A stretch of DNA of 64,000 nucleotides from Saturnia japonica (taxonomy: Eukaryota; Arthropoda; Insecta; Lepidoptera; Saturniidae), in contig CM065304.1 in NCBI GenBank assembly GCA_033032175.1, forward strand, positions 6,014,001 through 6,078,000, written 5' to 3'. The position numbers were made by a program, and so were the translations under genes. The notes beneath the pieces are model-generated. The model saw nothing but the letters and a program-made list of their open reading frames with translations, did no database searches and was not told where the DNA came from. Below are positions 34,013 to 45,299 of the stretch, piece by piece (the first letter of the stretch is position 1; each line of letters opens with the position of its first letter).

Positions 34013-36684
34013 AGTAACTTGTAGCTACTACAACAAACTAGACAACTGATAACAGATAAATATGATGACATTGAACAGCCAGATAGAGTTAATGATCATC
34101 CAGCTGTTCTAACCAGCCGTAGAGTATAACAGAGGTGAAATAATATCTTGAGACTTGAGACTCCCAAGCCAACTATTAAGAGTAACTTATAGCTACTACA
34201 ATAAACTAGACAGCTGATAACAGATAAATATGATGACATTGAACAGCCAGATAGAGTTAATGATCATCCAGCTGTTCTAACCAGTCGTAGAGTATAACAG
34301 AGGTGAAATAATATCTTGAGACTTGAGACTCCCAAGCCAACTATTAAGAGTAACTTATAGCTACTACAATAAACCAGACAGCTGATAACAGATAAATATG
34401 ATGACATTGAACAGCCAGATAGAGTTAATGATCATCCAGCTGTTCTAACCAGTCGTAGAGTATAACAGAGGTGAAATAATATCTTGAGACTTGAGACTCC
34501 CAAGCCAACTATTAAGAGTAACTTGTAGCTACTACAATAAACCAGACAGCTGATAACAGATAAATATGATGACATTGAACAGCCAGATAGAGTTAATGAT
34601 CATCCAGCTGTTCTAACCAGTCGTAGAGTATAACAGAGGTGAAATAATATCTTGAGACTTGAGACTCCCAAGCCAACTATTAAGAGTAACTTGTAGCTAC
34701 TACAATAAACCAGACAGCTGATAACAGATAAATATGATGACATTGAACAGCCAGATAGAGTTAATGATCATCCAGCTGTTCTAACCAGTCGTAGAGTATA
34801 ACAGAGGTGAAATAATATCTTGAGACTTGAGACTCCCAAGCCAACTATTAAGAGTAACTTGTAGCTACTACAATAAACCAGACAGCTGATAACAGATAAA
34901 TATGATGACATTGAACAGCCAGATAGAGTTAATGATCATCCAGCTGTTCTAACCAGTCGTAGAGTATAACAGAGGTGAAATAATATCTTGAGAAAAAAAA
35001 AAAAAAACCCCCCCCCCCAATAAACAGACAGCTGATAACAGATAAATATGATGACATTGAACAGCCAGATAGAGTATAATGATTCATCCAGCTGTTCATA
35101 ACCAGTCGTAGAGTATAACAGAGAGTGAAATAATATCTTGAGACTTGAGACTCCCAAGCCAACTATTAATGAGTAACTTATAGCTGGACTACTCAATAAA
35201 CCATGACAGCTGATAACAGATAAATATGATGTTACATTGAGACAGTCCAGATAGAGTTAATGACTCATCCAGCTGTTCTAACCAGATCGTAGAGTAAATA
35301 ACAGAGGATGAAATAATATCTTGAGAACTTGAGACTCCCTTAAGCCAACTATTAAGAGTAACTTGTAGCTACTACAATAAACTAGACAGCTGATAACAGA
35401 TAAATATGATGACATTGAACAGCCAGATAGAGTTAATGATCATCCAGCTGTTCTAACCAGCCGTAGAGTATAACAGAGGTGAAATAATATCTTGAGACTT
35501 GAGACTCCCAAGCCAACTATTAAGAGTAACTTGTAGCTACTACAATAAACAGACAGCTGATAACAGATAAATATGATGACATTGAACAGCCAGATAGAGT
35601 TAATGATCATCCAGCTGTTCTAACCAGTCGTAGAGTATAACAGAGGTGAAATAATATCTTGTGACTTGAGACTCCCAAGCCAACTATTAAGAGTAACTTG
35701 TAGCTACTACAATAAACCAGACAGCTGATAACAGATAAATATGATGACATTGAACAGCCAGATAGAGTTAATGATCATCCAGCTGTTCTAACCAGTCGTA
35801 GAGTATAACAGAGGTGAAATAATATCTTGAGACTTGAGACTCCCAAGCCAACTATTAAGAGTAACTTATAGCTACTACAATAAACCAGACAGCTGATAAC
35901 AGATAAATATGATGACATTGAACAGCCAGATAGAGTTAATGATCATCCAGCTGTTCTAACCAGTCGTAGAGTATAACAGAGGTGAAATAATATCTTGAGA
36001 CTTGAGACTCCCAAGCCAACTATTAAGAGTAACTTGTAGCTACTACAATAAACCAGACAGCTGATAACAGATAAATATGATGACATTGAACAGCCAGATA
36101 GAGTTAATGATCATCCAGCTGTTCTAACCAGTCGTAGAGTATAACAGAGGTGAAATAATATCTTGAGACTTGAGACTCCCAAGCCAACTATTAAGAGTAA
36201 CTTGTAGCTACTACAATAAACCAGACAGCTGATAACAGATAAATATGATGACATTGAACAGCCAGATAGAGTTAATGATCATCCAGCTGTTCTAACCAGT
36301 CGTAGAGTATAACAGAGGTGAAATAATATCTTGAGACTTGAGACTCCCAAGCCAACTATTAAGAGTAACTTGTAGCTACTACAATAAACCAGACAGCTGA
36401 TAACAGATAAATATGATGACATTGAACAGCCAGATAGAGTTAATGATCATCCAGCTGTTCTAACCAGTCGTAGAGTATAACAGAGGTGAAATAATATCTT
36501 GAGACTTGAGACTCCCAAGCCAACTATTAAGAGTAACTTGTAGCTACTACAATAAACCAGACAGCTGATAACAGATAAATATGATGACATTGAACAGCCA
36601 GATAGAGTTAATGACCAACCAACTGTTCTAACCAGCTATAGAATATAAGAGAGGTAAATAATATCTTGACACTCCCAAGCCAAC
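34013..36684 (+). repeat. 168-bp satellite array, about 16 units
   Basis: The unit start AGTAACTT recurs at 34013, 34181, 34349, 34517, 34685, 34853, then 35357, 35525, 35692, 35860, 36028, 36196, 36364 and 36532, with exact 168-bp steps except one of 167. Two units in 35019-35345 are distorted. Clean units are nearly identical, while the first and last units are the most divergent, as in arrays kept uniform by unequal exchange. Each unit holds CAGACAGCTGATAACAG and CCAGCTGTTCTAACCAG, a loose inverted pair. No ORF is conserved. Confidence 0.95.
34993..35345. other. Likely assembly or sequencing artefact within the satellite
   Basis: An A15 run (34993-35007) joined to a C11 run (35008-35018) replaces about 50 bp of the unit. 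The next two units carry more than ten small insertions and almost no substitutions, unlike every other unit. Confidence 0.7.
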
Positions 36685-36689
36685 CTTAC

Positions 36690-37380
36690 CTTGATTCACT
36701 TATATGCGTTTCTGGATCAACTGGGGCGGGGCCTATCCAGTTTCTATTTACGCAAGCCCGCATGACAGCGGTGATTGGTGATGGATTGTAGATTTCTCGG
36801 TTATCGTTACTGTTTTGGATTGTGATATGCTTAACCTCTCAGCTCCCTTGGATGGTGAAATCGCCAATTTCGCATACATTTCTCTTATGTAACGGAGCTA
36901 AAGTGTTAAGAATAGTTCAGTCACTTTCATGCTATGTATTATAAAGTATCCCATCTATAAAAATCTACCTCCAAATTTAGCAGTGATATAATCGTAAATC
37001 GACAGGAAACTTGTAGGTAGTTTAAAATTAATGCGGTTATATAATAAAATAATATAAAACTGAGTACTGATACAAATAATTAATATAACTTGGAAATATT
37101 TAGCACAGGTCTGTCTAGACAACTGTTGTATGGAATGCTAAGCCAGTGCGAAGTAACTTGATAGAAATAATAAAAATATGAGATATTAAAAACTGAACAC
37201 ATAAAAGGCATAAGTTTGAAGTATTTAACGTGGGTCCTGTCTTTACAAAAGCTCGTCATTCACCTGCCAGTGCGTGTTGCTTCCAACGTGGTCGGACGCC
37301 ACTGTACCGGTGTTTCGTGGGCTTATTCTTAATACAGCTTTGCTAATGTCATGTCACAGATTAAAAATATTAATATTTTA
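36690..37380. other. AT-rich stretch with a family F fragment
   Basis: Family F words (CATGACAGCGGTGATTGG, TGGATTGTAGATTTCTCGG) lie at 36760-36830. No gene was recognised in the rest. Confidence 0.45.
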
Positions 37381-37384
37381 TTAG

Positions 37385-37780
37385 TACCAACTACCAGTCA
37401 AATTTGAAAAAAAAAATTGTATTTTAAAGACTATTATTTATTGAGAAAGGTTTTATATAGACTAAATAAAAATTTACACTAAAAAACCTATGGAGCAGAG
37501 CAGTAAAGCATGTCAAGTAATCTGCCAAACTGTAGGCAATTACGGGAAGTGAGAACAACAATATAGGGTATATGCCAGCATGACAGCGGCGAACGCCGAC
37601 GGATTTAGATTTCTCAGTGGCCGCCGTTGTGTTTATATTGTATTGTGACGGGACAGTACCGTCAATGTGCGAAGCTTTTATAAAAAAAATAAGGTTGCCT
37701 ATACGGCAGCGCGGTTGAGTGTCGGTCAAATAACTTTTACATGGGCAAAACCATAGAGCATGGCTTATTTATATTAATAA
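37385..37780 (+). repeat. Dispersed repeat family E with a family F insertion
   Basis: TATTTATTGAGAAAGGTTTT, AATCTGCCAAACTGTAGGC and the final ACATGGGCAAAACCATAGAG match the family E copies at 43495 and 55975. The central 37577-37660 part is family F. Confidence 0.55.
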
Positions 37781-37889
37781 ATATGTAGTTATCTGAAGTT
37801 ATTTAATACTATATGAACGATACTGATTACCAATATGTCATTAAAAATTGTTTTCTATGTCTGTCTGTTTCTATATCCGGATTTAACTT

Positions 37890-38345
37890 AAAAACGGCAG
37901 CACCGATTGTTATGAAATGTTTGTTGTACACGGGATACTTATGGCATTGGTCAATTAACACAGTATCAGAATTTACAATATTACTTTTCAAATCTTAAAA
38001 ATTTACATCCAAAAAAGTAAATTTTTTTTAATTCTTGACCGATTTTGATGAAATGTTGTATACAGGAAGTATAAATTATTTCATGAATGGTAGCTATGAG
38101 CATTTTCAATCTTACTCTTAGAAATAGTAAAAAAAAGATTTTCAAAAAAAAAAAACGTTAATTCTCGTCAGATTTTGATGAAATGTTGTACACGGAAAGT
38201 ATAAGTCATTGTATGAATGATGGGCTATCAGAATTCTCAATAAAAAAAATTTGGAATCGTAAAATAAAAGAATTTGCTACAATTATGTATTCGGGAACTA
38301 TAAGTCATTCCATAATTGAGGTTATATGAATTGTCAATAATATGA
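37890..38345 (+). repeat. Degenerate tandem repeat, about 130-bp period
   Basis: Units begin near 37903, 38037, 38169 and about 38280 and share TGATGAAATGTTGTA, GGAAGTATAA and ATGAATG/TATCAGAAT words. A GCGGAGCCGCGGACACACC end follows at about 38398. Confidence 0.6.
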
Positions 38346-38599
38346 GTAAAAATAAAATTACAGTATGTAAAAAAGTATTGCGCAATAACAAACGCGTGCG
38401 GAGCCGCGGACACACCGCTAGTGTAATATAAAAGCTAAATATACGAACAGTATTTATTTAATAATTTAAGGAGCTAAATATGTCTTAAAAAACGTCGACT
38501 CGATTATATTATTTTATATACGACGGAGCAGGTACACAGTATAGGCGTATTTCGTTTGCAATGATTACAGCCTTTAGCGTTGTCTCTTGTGCTAGGTCG

Positions 38600-38712
38600 G
38601 CGTATGAACCAGGGCGGTCACTGAATTAGGGCGGCATATGAATTAGGGCGGAACTTTAACTAGGGCGGAACTTTAACTAGGGCGGCACGTTAACTAGAGC
38701 GGCCCTTGAACC
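38600..38712 (+). repeat. 17-18-bp minisatellite
   Basis: Five to six units of the type TTAACTAGGGCGGAACT or GAATTAGGGCGGCATAT follow each other, the middle two being identical. Confidence 0.85.
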
Positions 38713-38809
38713 ATTACGACAGGTTTACTTTGACAGACTGATCCCAATAATACGAACATACAGCGCATCCGCACTGTACGACGTACAATAATAAAGTGTG
38801 TGGCATCAC

Positions 38810-38909
38810 TTTCTTTTTTTTTTACTGTTAGCCTTAGGGGCCCTATCCAAAAACAGAGCCGCTGCTGGCTTTTACGGCTTCACCGGACTTAGGGGCGACA
38901 AAGTGGTCG
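38810..38909 (-). mobile_element. Very short poly(A) retroposon, copy 3
   Basis: Same body, with a small deletion next to the poly-T and about 20 bp more at the opposite end than copies 1 and 2. It is flanked by a perfect 12-bp duplication GTGTGGCATCAC (38798-38809 and 38910-38921). Confidence 0.8.
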
Positions 38910-39119
38910 GTGTGGCATCACGCCGTTCCTCCGTTTATATAGGACGAGCGCGAACGGGAAATTGTAGGTAGCGGTAGATTTAAAACATTTGTTTTTAGAC
39001 TGCCTTCGAGCACCGAAACGTTACAAACAAAGTTATTAAACGAAAGTTGTGTTATTGTGATCTTAGATGACCCTTTTACTCTTACACGGCCATTCTGATA
39101 GACTCTGCACCAGTCAGCT

Positions 39120-39520
39120 CTATTATCCTTGTAAAAGATTCTCGACGATGCTTCTTGGGCACGTAGACAACTCTTGAAGTTGTTTTGGATTCTTCAAGAT
39201 TTCCTTGCTTTTCAAGTTAATAAAAAAATGCTTCAAAGATGTTTCACAAGTCTCGTGAAGGCTTCTCAAAAAGTCTCGTAGAGTTTTATCGAATATGTTT
39301 TTCAAGTCTCGTAGAGGTTTGTGTTTCGTAGAGAACCCTGAATATGATTCATGGTGGGTTCTCGAAGATGATTCGAATAGTGAATTTTCGAAGTCGTGGA
39401 TTTTCAAAGATAATTCATATAAGATTCTCGAAGTCGTAGAGGACTCCCGAAGTCGTAGAAGACTCTCGAAGTCGTAGTGGACTCTCGAAAATTTTAAAAA
39501 TTTACATCCTCGAAGATTCG
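39120..39520. repeat. CTCGAAG-rich degenerate short tandem repeat, left block
   Basis: The words CTCGAAG, TCTCGTAGAG and CGAAGTCGTAG recur at irregular 20-30-bp steps, most regularly at 39428-39490. Open frames on both strands follow from the repeat and are not accepted as genes. Confidence 0.6.
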
Positions 39521-39842
39521 TTCATTATTTTCTGACTACAAATGAAAGTAATTGCTTCTGCGCTGGTACGGCTATTTTGACAGGCGATACGCGCTCTGCA
39601 TTGGCCTCGTTTCTAAAAACAAAACGGATTTTTCTGATCTAGGTCATCCCTTCGGAGGAACCGTAGCTAACGAATTGGTTTTAGCGGTGATTTTTATAAA
39701 TCAATTTGCCACTCTAACGCAGATAACTGATTTAAATCTTTTAAAATGGTAATTCTATCCACTAAGTTGTCAGCTGATAATATTTCAGAGTACATATAGA
39801 GTGTATGTAAAAAGTTCTATAGTAAATGAACTATATCAAAAA

Positions 39843-41387
39843 CACTGGGCTACAAAGAAAGCGGGTCGGTTATAAAAAATGCGATAAATTTTAAAATATT
39901 TGAGCAATCCATTTAAAATAAAAACTAAATTAATGTTTATTTCATTGCAAATATAGAAAAGATTAATTTTTTTTTCTTTTCGTGATTGCATTAAAAACAA
40001 TAAATTAATAAAATGAATTATTTTTAAAATTTGAATAATAAATTTGAAAACGTTTATTTTACTTTTGTTTCTGTTCTATCATATAAATATGGCATTTTTT
40101 GTACAGAAATTCATTATTCTGATGAAGTTCAATTAGAAACATGCCACTAACTCCTGAAGAGTGCACCAGAATTTTGACAATGTTTGAAAAGGGCCGCGGT
40201 AATCGTTATACAGTGACAACTGTTGGTGTGTCGCTATCAACCGTTCAAAGAGTGTTCCAGCGATTTGGAAGGACTGGAACTAATATTCGTAGACCAGGAA
40301 TAGGCCGAACAACGTGCACGAAAGCGCGGGAGGATCTATATATGGTGTCAACAATGTGGAGAAATCAATTTCAAATAAATGTTGAAGTCAAAACGCACCT
40401 TTTACGTGCTGGAGGGAGAAATTTGAGCACGTGTAAAATGAGGCGGCATCTTGCTGAAGCAAATTAAAAGCCATTTAGACCCGCAAATGGTCCAAAACTC
40501 GAAAGGCAGCATCGAAATTCAAGGCTGAGTTATGCTAGAGAACACATGAATTGGACTCTGGATGATTGGTCAAGAGTAATGCTTTTGGACGAGTCGAGGT
40601 TGATGCTATGCACGCAAAGTAGGAGCTAAAGAGTCTACAGAAGGCCAGAACAACGCTATAACCAAGCTTATATTGAAGAGAAAGTGCCATATGGCGGATG
40701 CTCCATACACGTGTGGGCTAGAATTTTTTCTGAAAGCTGCACCGAGCTAGTGGTGATTGAAAATTGCACTTTAACTGCAAACAGATAAGTGAATGAAATC
40801 TTGAATGAGTATGTTGGCCTATTTTTAGTAAATATCGGCGAGAATGCCGTCTTTATGCAAGATAACGCTCGTCCCCGTACAGCTAAGATAGTGTCTGACT
40901 ATTTTAAAGATGTCGCTATTACACGCATGGAGTGGCCAGCACGCAGCTCAGACTTTAACCCCATTGAGGATGTTTGGGATAAACTGGGACGACGTGTATG
41001 TCAGCGAAATTCCCCTCCAATTACGCTTCGTGAACTGAAAGGAGCACTGATAGACGAATTGGAGAATATTCCTCGGCATCAGCTTAGAAATCAGGTGGAA
41101 AGCATACCAAACCATATGGCTTCTGTATTAAAAACTCGTAGTGGCAATACAAAATATTAAAACGTGTAAAATTTTCATATTTGATACCGTACCACATTTT
41201 TCGAAAACTACTGAAAAATGGTCATTTTTACTTATAATAATAAACTTCATAATGTTATACTGTTATGAGTTTCATTTAATCACTATAAGATTGTCTATAA
41301 TACAGTCTTTATTTCATAAAGCTAGCTCCAATAATTTGGAAGTTATTCAGATTTTTGTTACCGACTCGCTTTCTTTGCGGCCCAGTA
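39843..41387 (+). mobile_element. Tc1-type element (DD34E)
   Basis: Inverted ends of about 35 bp: the left starts CACTGGGCTACAAAGAAAGC and the right is the inverse of TACTGGGCCGCAAAGAAAGC. They differ at several sites, so the copy is older than the DD41D one. Length is about 1.55 kb. A TA follows the right end (41388-41389); the left TA is lost. Confidence 0.85.
40141..41160 (+). pseudogene. Tc1-type transposase with three internal stops
   Basis: One uninterrupted register of 339 codons plus stop runs from ATG 40141 to TAA 41158-41160, with stops at 40465, 40627 and 40786. The N-terminal part has paired helix-turn-helix features with a GIGRTT linker. Catalytic residues are Asp150 (LLDESR), Asp241 (MQDNARP) and Glu276 (DFNPIEDVWDKLGRRV), giving the DD34E spacing of Tc1 relatives. 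There is no frameshift, so decay was by point changes only. It cannot make a full transposase. Confidence 0.88.
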
Positions 41388-41449
41388 TATTTGTATATAG
41401 GGAATACGGAAATTTGATGCTGTTAAACTCACAACTTCCTTGTAAGGTT

Positions 41450-41565
41450 TGTTGTAGGTTCTCGAAGATTTATCGAAAGGTTCTCGAAGTGTCTCGAAGG
41501 TTCTCGCAGGATTCTCACGAAGGGCCTCGAAGTGTCTCGAAAAATCTTTCTCTAAAGACTTACTT
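41450..41565. repeat. CTCGAAG-rich degenerate short tandem repeat, right block
   Basis: GGTTCTCGAAG and AGTGTCTCGAA recur at about 20-bp steps. The pattern resembles 39120-39520 on the other side of the Tc1 element. Confidence 0.6.
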
Positions 41566-41699
41566 TTTTCCTGTCTTTTGCTATTTGGGTCCTTGCTGGG
41601 CCAGATACTTTTTAATATCATGCTCAAATTTTTTATTCTCTCTACTTCAGCTTCTTTTATTATATCTGGGGTAAAGTTTAGTACATTTCTCTTTTTAAG

Positions 41700-41955
41700 T
41701 CTTACCATATGCCCTTTTCATCTCCATATTTAGCTTCTAAATTGTTTGATCTTGCTTCGTTCTGTAGTATTCTTGCAAATATTAATTCAACTTCATTGCT
41801 TATGAACCGATTTACATGATTGAATGATTTCGATGTTGTTGGAAAGGAGATACCTCTAGGATGTTTCCATTTTAATTTCATTGGCATTGTACATTCGATT
41901 TCGAAGATACACCAGGGAACTCCTAAAATCATTGATGTTGGTTTCATTTTCCGTT
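41700..41955 (-). repeat. Dispersed repeat, reverse strand
   Basis: On the minus strand it has GTACAATGCCAATGAAATTA and CGGTTCATAAGCAATGAAGT, also present in shorter form at 45900-46010. The 81-codon frame here is a by-product of the repeat. Confidence 0.5.
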
Positions 41956-41959
41956 AAAA

Positions 41960-42530
41960 ATTGTCTTTTTTTAAGCTTTCAATACTGTAATGTAATTATT
42001 TAAATAAGATAGCTTCAATCTTCTAATAACTTGTAACTGATATACATAGTCGTTTTATGAAGCTGGGGAGGGATATCGGTCGATGTTTAAAATTAATTTC
42101 AACATCGATATCGAACATATAAAAATGTCTAACGTTTTTGATAATAAAGGTACGTCTATCACGAAAACGCATCGTCATCCGTCAGCCTACAATCACGACC
42201 TCCTCAAAATAATTTCATTCGTTGATAATTTGTAGTTAACAAAAAACCGTCGGCTGTCGAATAAATGTAATTATGTGTGGTTTCTGTTAGTGTGAAATGA
42301 GCAGTTCAATACTACTCACCGTGCTTCGTAAAACTTACATATCATCTATGAAAAAAATAACAAACGATTATGTTACCTAATTATAAGTTATTATCTTGGC
42401 TGACGGTGAATTTATATTTATACGTTATAATTAAATTTGTTAAAATGAATATTATTGTTGTTATTGTAAGTAGACAAAATGCATGTGTACTCTCAAATGG
42501 ACAGTGAATATTACACTTATTTCATACAAA
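41960..42530. other. AT-rich non-coding stretch
   Basis: No gene or repeat pair was recognised. Confidence 0.4.
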
Positions 42531-42820
42531 TAATAAAACTGAAGTGTCTGATTGTAATGTCAAAATAACAGCTTTTTAAAAATTTTTGTCAACGTCTGTT
42601 TGTTCTCGGTAATCTCCGAAGCGGTTGGATCGATTTTGACTGCTGTAACTTAGGACTTTGGAGTAACTTAGGTTCCTTTTATTTTAGAAATATAGTTAGC
42701 GCTCCGATCAAAAAAAGGATTTTTATTATTAAACGGTGGACAAACTCGGGGGGTCGAAGCGGGGACAACACAATACCAACATTCTGTAGTGCACGCGAGT
42801 GGAGTTGCAGGAATAGCTAC
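42531..42820 (+). repeat. Dispersed repeat family A, internally deleted copy
   Basis: AAACTGAAGTGTCTGATTG begins it, and TCTGTAGTGCACGCGAGTGG closes it; the central part is short compared with the 52762 copy. Confidence 0.65.
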
Positions 42821-43494
42821 TTATAGTTAAGTTCTTCAAAATTAATATTATTTAGAAAAAAAAAACACAAACGTGCGTGAATTGTTGGTATGCTACAACA
42901 ACAATCTTGCCTCAAACTGACGCTGTGAAGTGATGCGAATTTTTAATTTGTCATAATTGTGTTATAATCATTGTCTATGAAAAGATCACGAGAATGTAGA
43001 GAGTTTTATAAAAATACAGTTTCTCAATATGGTTAGGTTATATACTATTGTTACCTAAACATGGTATACGCCATAGACATTATTAATTAATACTTGACGT
43101 AATTCGACGAATTCGAAAATGTTAGCCAGCAGACAAGGACCTTACAATAATCACCGTGCTATGGTTATTTGGTTAGCTTAATTACATTATCATAATTATA
43201 CATATTATTGTATAATATATTTATTTAGAATGCCAAAATTAATTACCTTTTTATTATTATATTATATATAGGGTTACCATAGCTTTATATCATCATCTTT
43301 ATATCATAGAATTATCATAATAAATTTTTCCGATATTATAGACTTCTAATATGCAGCAATTTATCCAAACTCCAACCTACGTTCATTAGCAAAATGTACT
43401 TCAAAGTGTCGAACGTTACAATGCACGTTATTTTCCTGAATAATTAAATTTTCTGACGCAAGTTCGAACCACGTTTCAATATAAATCGGCTTAA

Positions 43495-43795
43495 ACAGAC
43501 TATTATTTGCAGTTTGTCCGTTTGTTTGAACGCGCTTATATCTAGAACTAGCAGTCAGATTTGAAAAATTCTTTTTAACTTTTATAGCCTATTTATTGAG
43601 ATAATGTATGGGTTTTATAACTCCACGCTTTGAGGTTAAGGAGTGGAACAATAACCATGAACGTCCAGAAATATATGACAAGCATTAGGCAAGTGAGGGA
43701 AATGAAAAGAACGATGCGCTGGTGACGGCGCGGGGAGAGTCGGTTAAATTAATTTAACACGGGTAAAACCATGAGGCACACCTAGTACATTAATA
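43495..43795 (+). repeat. Dispersed repeat family E, contiguous copy
   Basis: CCTATTTATTGAGATAATGT, GAACGTCCAG and AATTTAACACGGGTAAAACC occur in an unbroken order. It is the reference for the split copy at 55975/57765. Confidence 0.6.
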
Positions 43796-44189
43796 AAAAA
43801 CAAAGTTATAATCCACAGTTCACGTTTGTGCTTGTTATGTTTAATGATATAGGACGAACAAAGCCGTATGCGTGCATCATGTCACGTGAATTCCGCCTAT
43901 ATAAATGATATTGGTTTGTTATTCAGTTTAATGCTTGAAATGGGGTCGGATATTATCATGGGTATAGTATGCTAGGCGGGGGCAAATGGACAGGGAGTCA
44001 CGGCCGCCTCTCAGAAAGTTTAACGCCCTCGCGAATACCATTTACCCCTTTATGTAAAAATTCTACGAAATTAAGATTCGTGTATTTCGGTAGTTAGAAG
44101 TAAACGTTAAAATTATTTTATTGGTCAATATAACATTTTATATTATACTCACTTTCAGTCCATGGTTTCTCTTGCGAAGTCTATATTTG

Positions 44190-44440
44190 TACTATTTTTA
44201 GGGATCCCTACCTCATAATGAAAAATACCCTACCCTTTTAGGGTCACTTTGTTGTCTGTCTCGCTGTCTGTCTTTCCTTGTGTCAAGACCTTTTAGCAAA
44301 AACGAAATTCAGGTATAAAGTTGAAATAATTAGCATTTAAATACTAAAGTATATGGCCTCATGCTGCTGTACGAAATTTAGTTTCTAGGATAACGTATCA
44401 AAGATATACGGTACTTCGTGTAATATGTACTTAAAACTAG
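44190..44440 (+). repeat. Dispersed repeat family D
   Basis: GGGTCACTTTGTTGTCTGTC, TGTCAAGACCTTTTAGCAAA and AAGATATACGGTACTTCGTG mark it, in the same order as the inverse copy ending at 33205. Confidence 0.55.
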
Positions 44441-44519
44441 CGGTCGCCTAATGATCGACATTTAACCGGAAAATTTTTGAGTAGAGACTACACTTAGACT
44501 AGACATATTACAGTATAAA

Positions 44520-44790
44520 CGTAAACAAGAAATATTATATCACTCGCTGTCTTTTCACTGAGTTGAGTTCAATGTTTTGGGGGTCTAAGTTCAATGGTAC
44601 TAGTTTGTGTAGTATCCTCAGTATTATTTCATTTAATTTAATGTATTACTAACACATATTATATATAAATTTTAGCCTTCTACACTCCTTCTCCATATAA
44701 ACTTTAACCATGCCAAATCTCAGTCTTCCGTGCACGCAATACGCTTAAAAAGGGGTACAAAGTTTTTGCTTCACGTATTAATATAATGAT
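44520..44790 (+). repeat. Dispersed repeat family B
   Basis: CACTCCTTCTCCATATAAAC, CCATGCCAAATCTCAGTCTT and CACGCAATACGCTTAAAAAG match the 52285 copy almost exactly. A short GATGAT run follows. Confidence 0.75.
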
Positions 44791-45009
44791 GATGATGATA
44801 GATGATAGATGAGAGAAATTAAAATACCAGTTGTGAAATGTATTGTTTTTTTTAATACGTAACCACTTTAGTTTTCATGTTATCTTTACTTTTGTTCCAC
44901 AAAGGATGCACCACGTGTGATCCATAAAGTACTCAGCGATGATCTAACAGTTGCCCCATCTTGATTATTTACTGGCTCCGATAGGGTTGTATGCAGAGTT
45001 AGAATATAA

Positions 45010-45292
45010 TATATCTAGATTAATATTATAAAGAGGAAAGATTTGATTTTTTGTTGTTTTTTTTGTTTTTTTTTTTTTGTTTGTTATGGATAAACTCAAA
45101 GACTACTGGACCGATTTTAAAGATTCTTTTACCAAGATAAAGCTAGAGTCACCGATACCGATAGTCTACCGATTTTAAAAATATCGATAGTATTATAAAA
45201 AAAAATTAAAAATTGGCTACACGGGTGCATTGTCGAGGTTTGTCGTATAAAATTAACACGGGTGAAACCGTGGGGCACAGCTAGTCATTTAT
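45010..45292 (+). repeat. Dispersed repeat family E-like element
   Basis: It starts TTAATATTATAAAGAGGAAA and ends AACACGGGTGAAACCGTGG followed by GGCACAGCTAGT, the typical close of this lepidopteran repeat. A poly-T stretch lies near its start. Confidence 0.6.
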
Positions 45293-45299
45293 ATAAATA

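Noticed and set aside
34929..35196. Minus-strand proteins spanning the poly-A/poly-C junction
   Set aside because: The sequence there is probably an artefact and the frames come from satellite units.
40141..41160. Active Tc1 transposase
   Set aside because: Three in-frame stops and diverged terminal repeats show it is inactive.
41702..41947. 81-codon minus-strand protein
   Set aside because: Its DNA carries words shared with 45890-46010 and typical of dispersed lepidopteran repeats.
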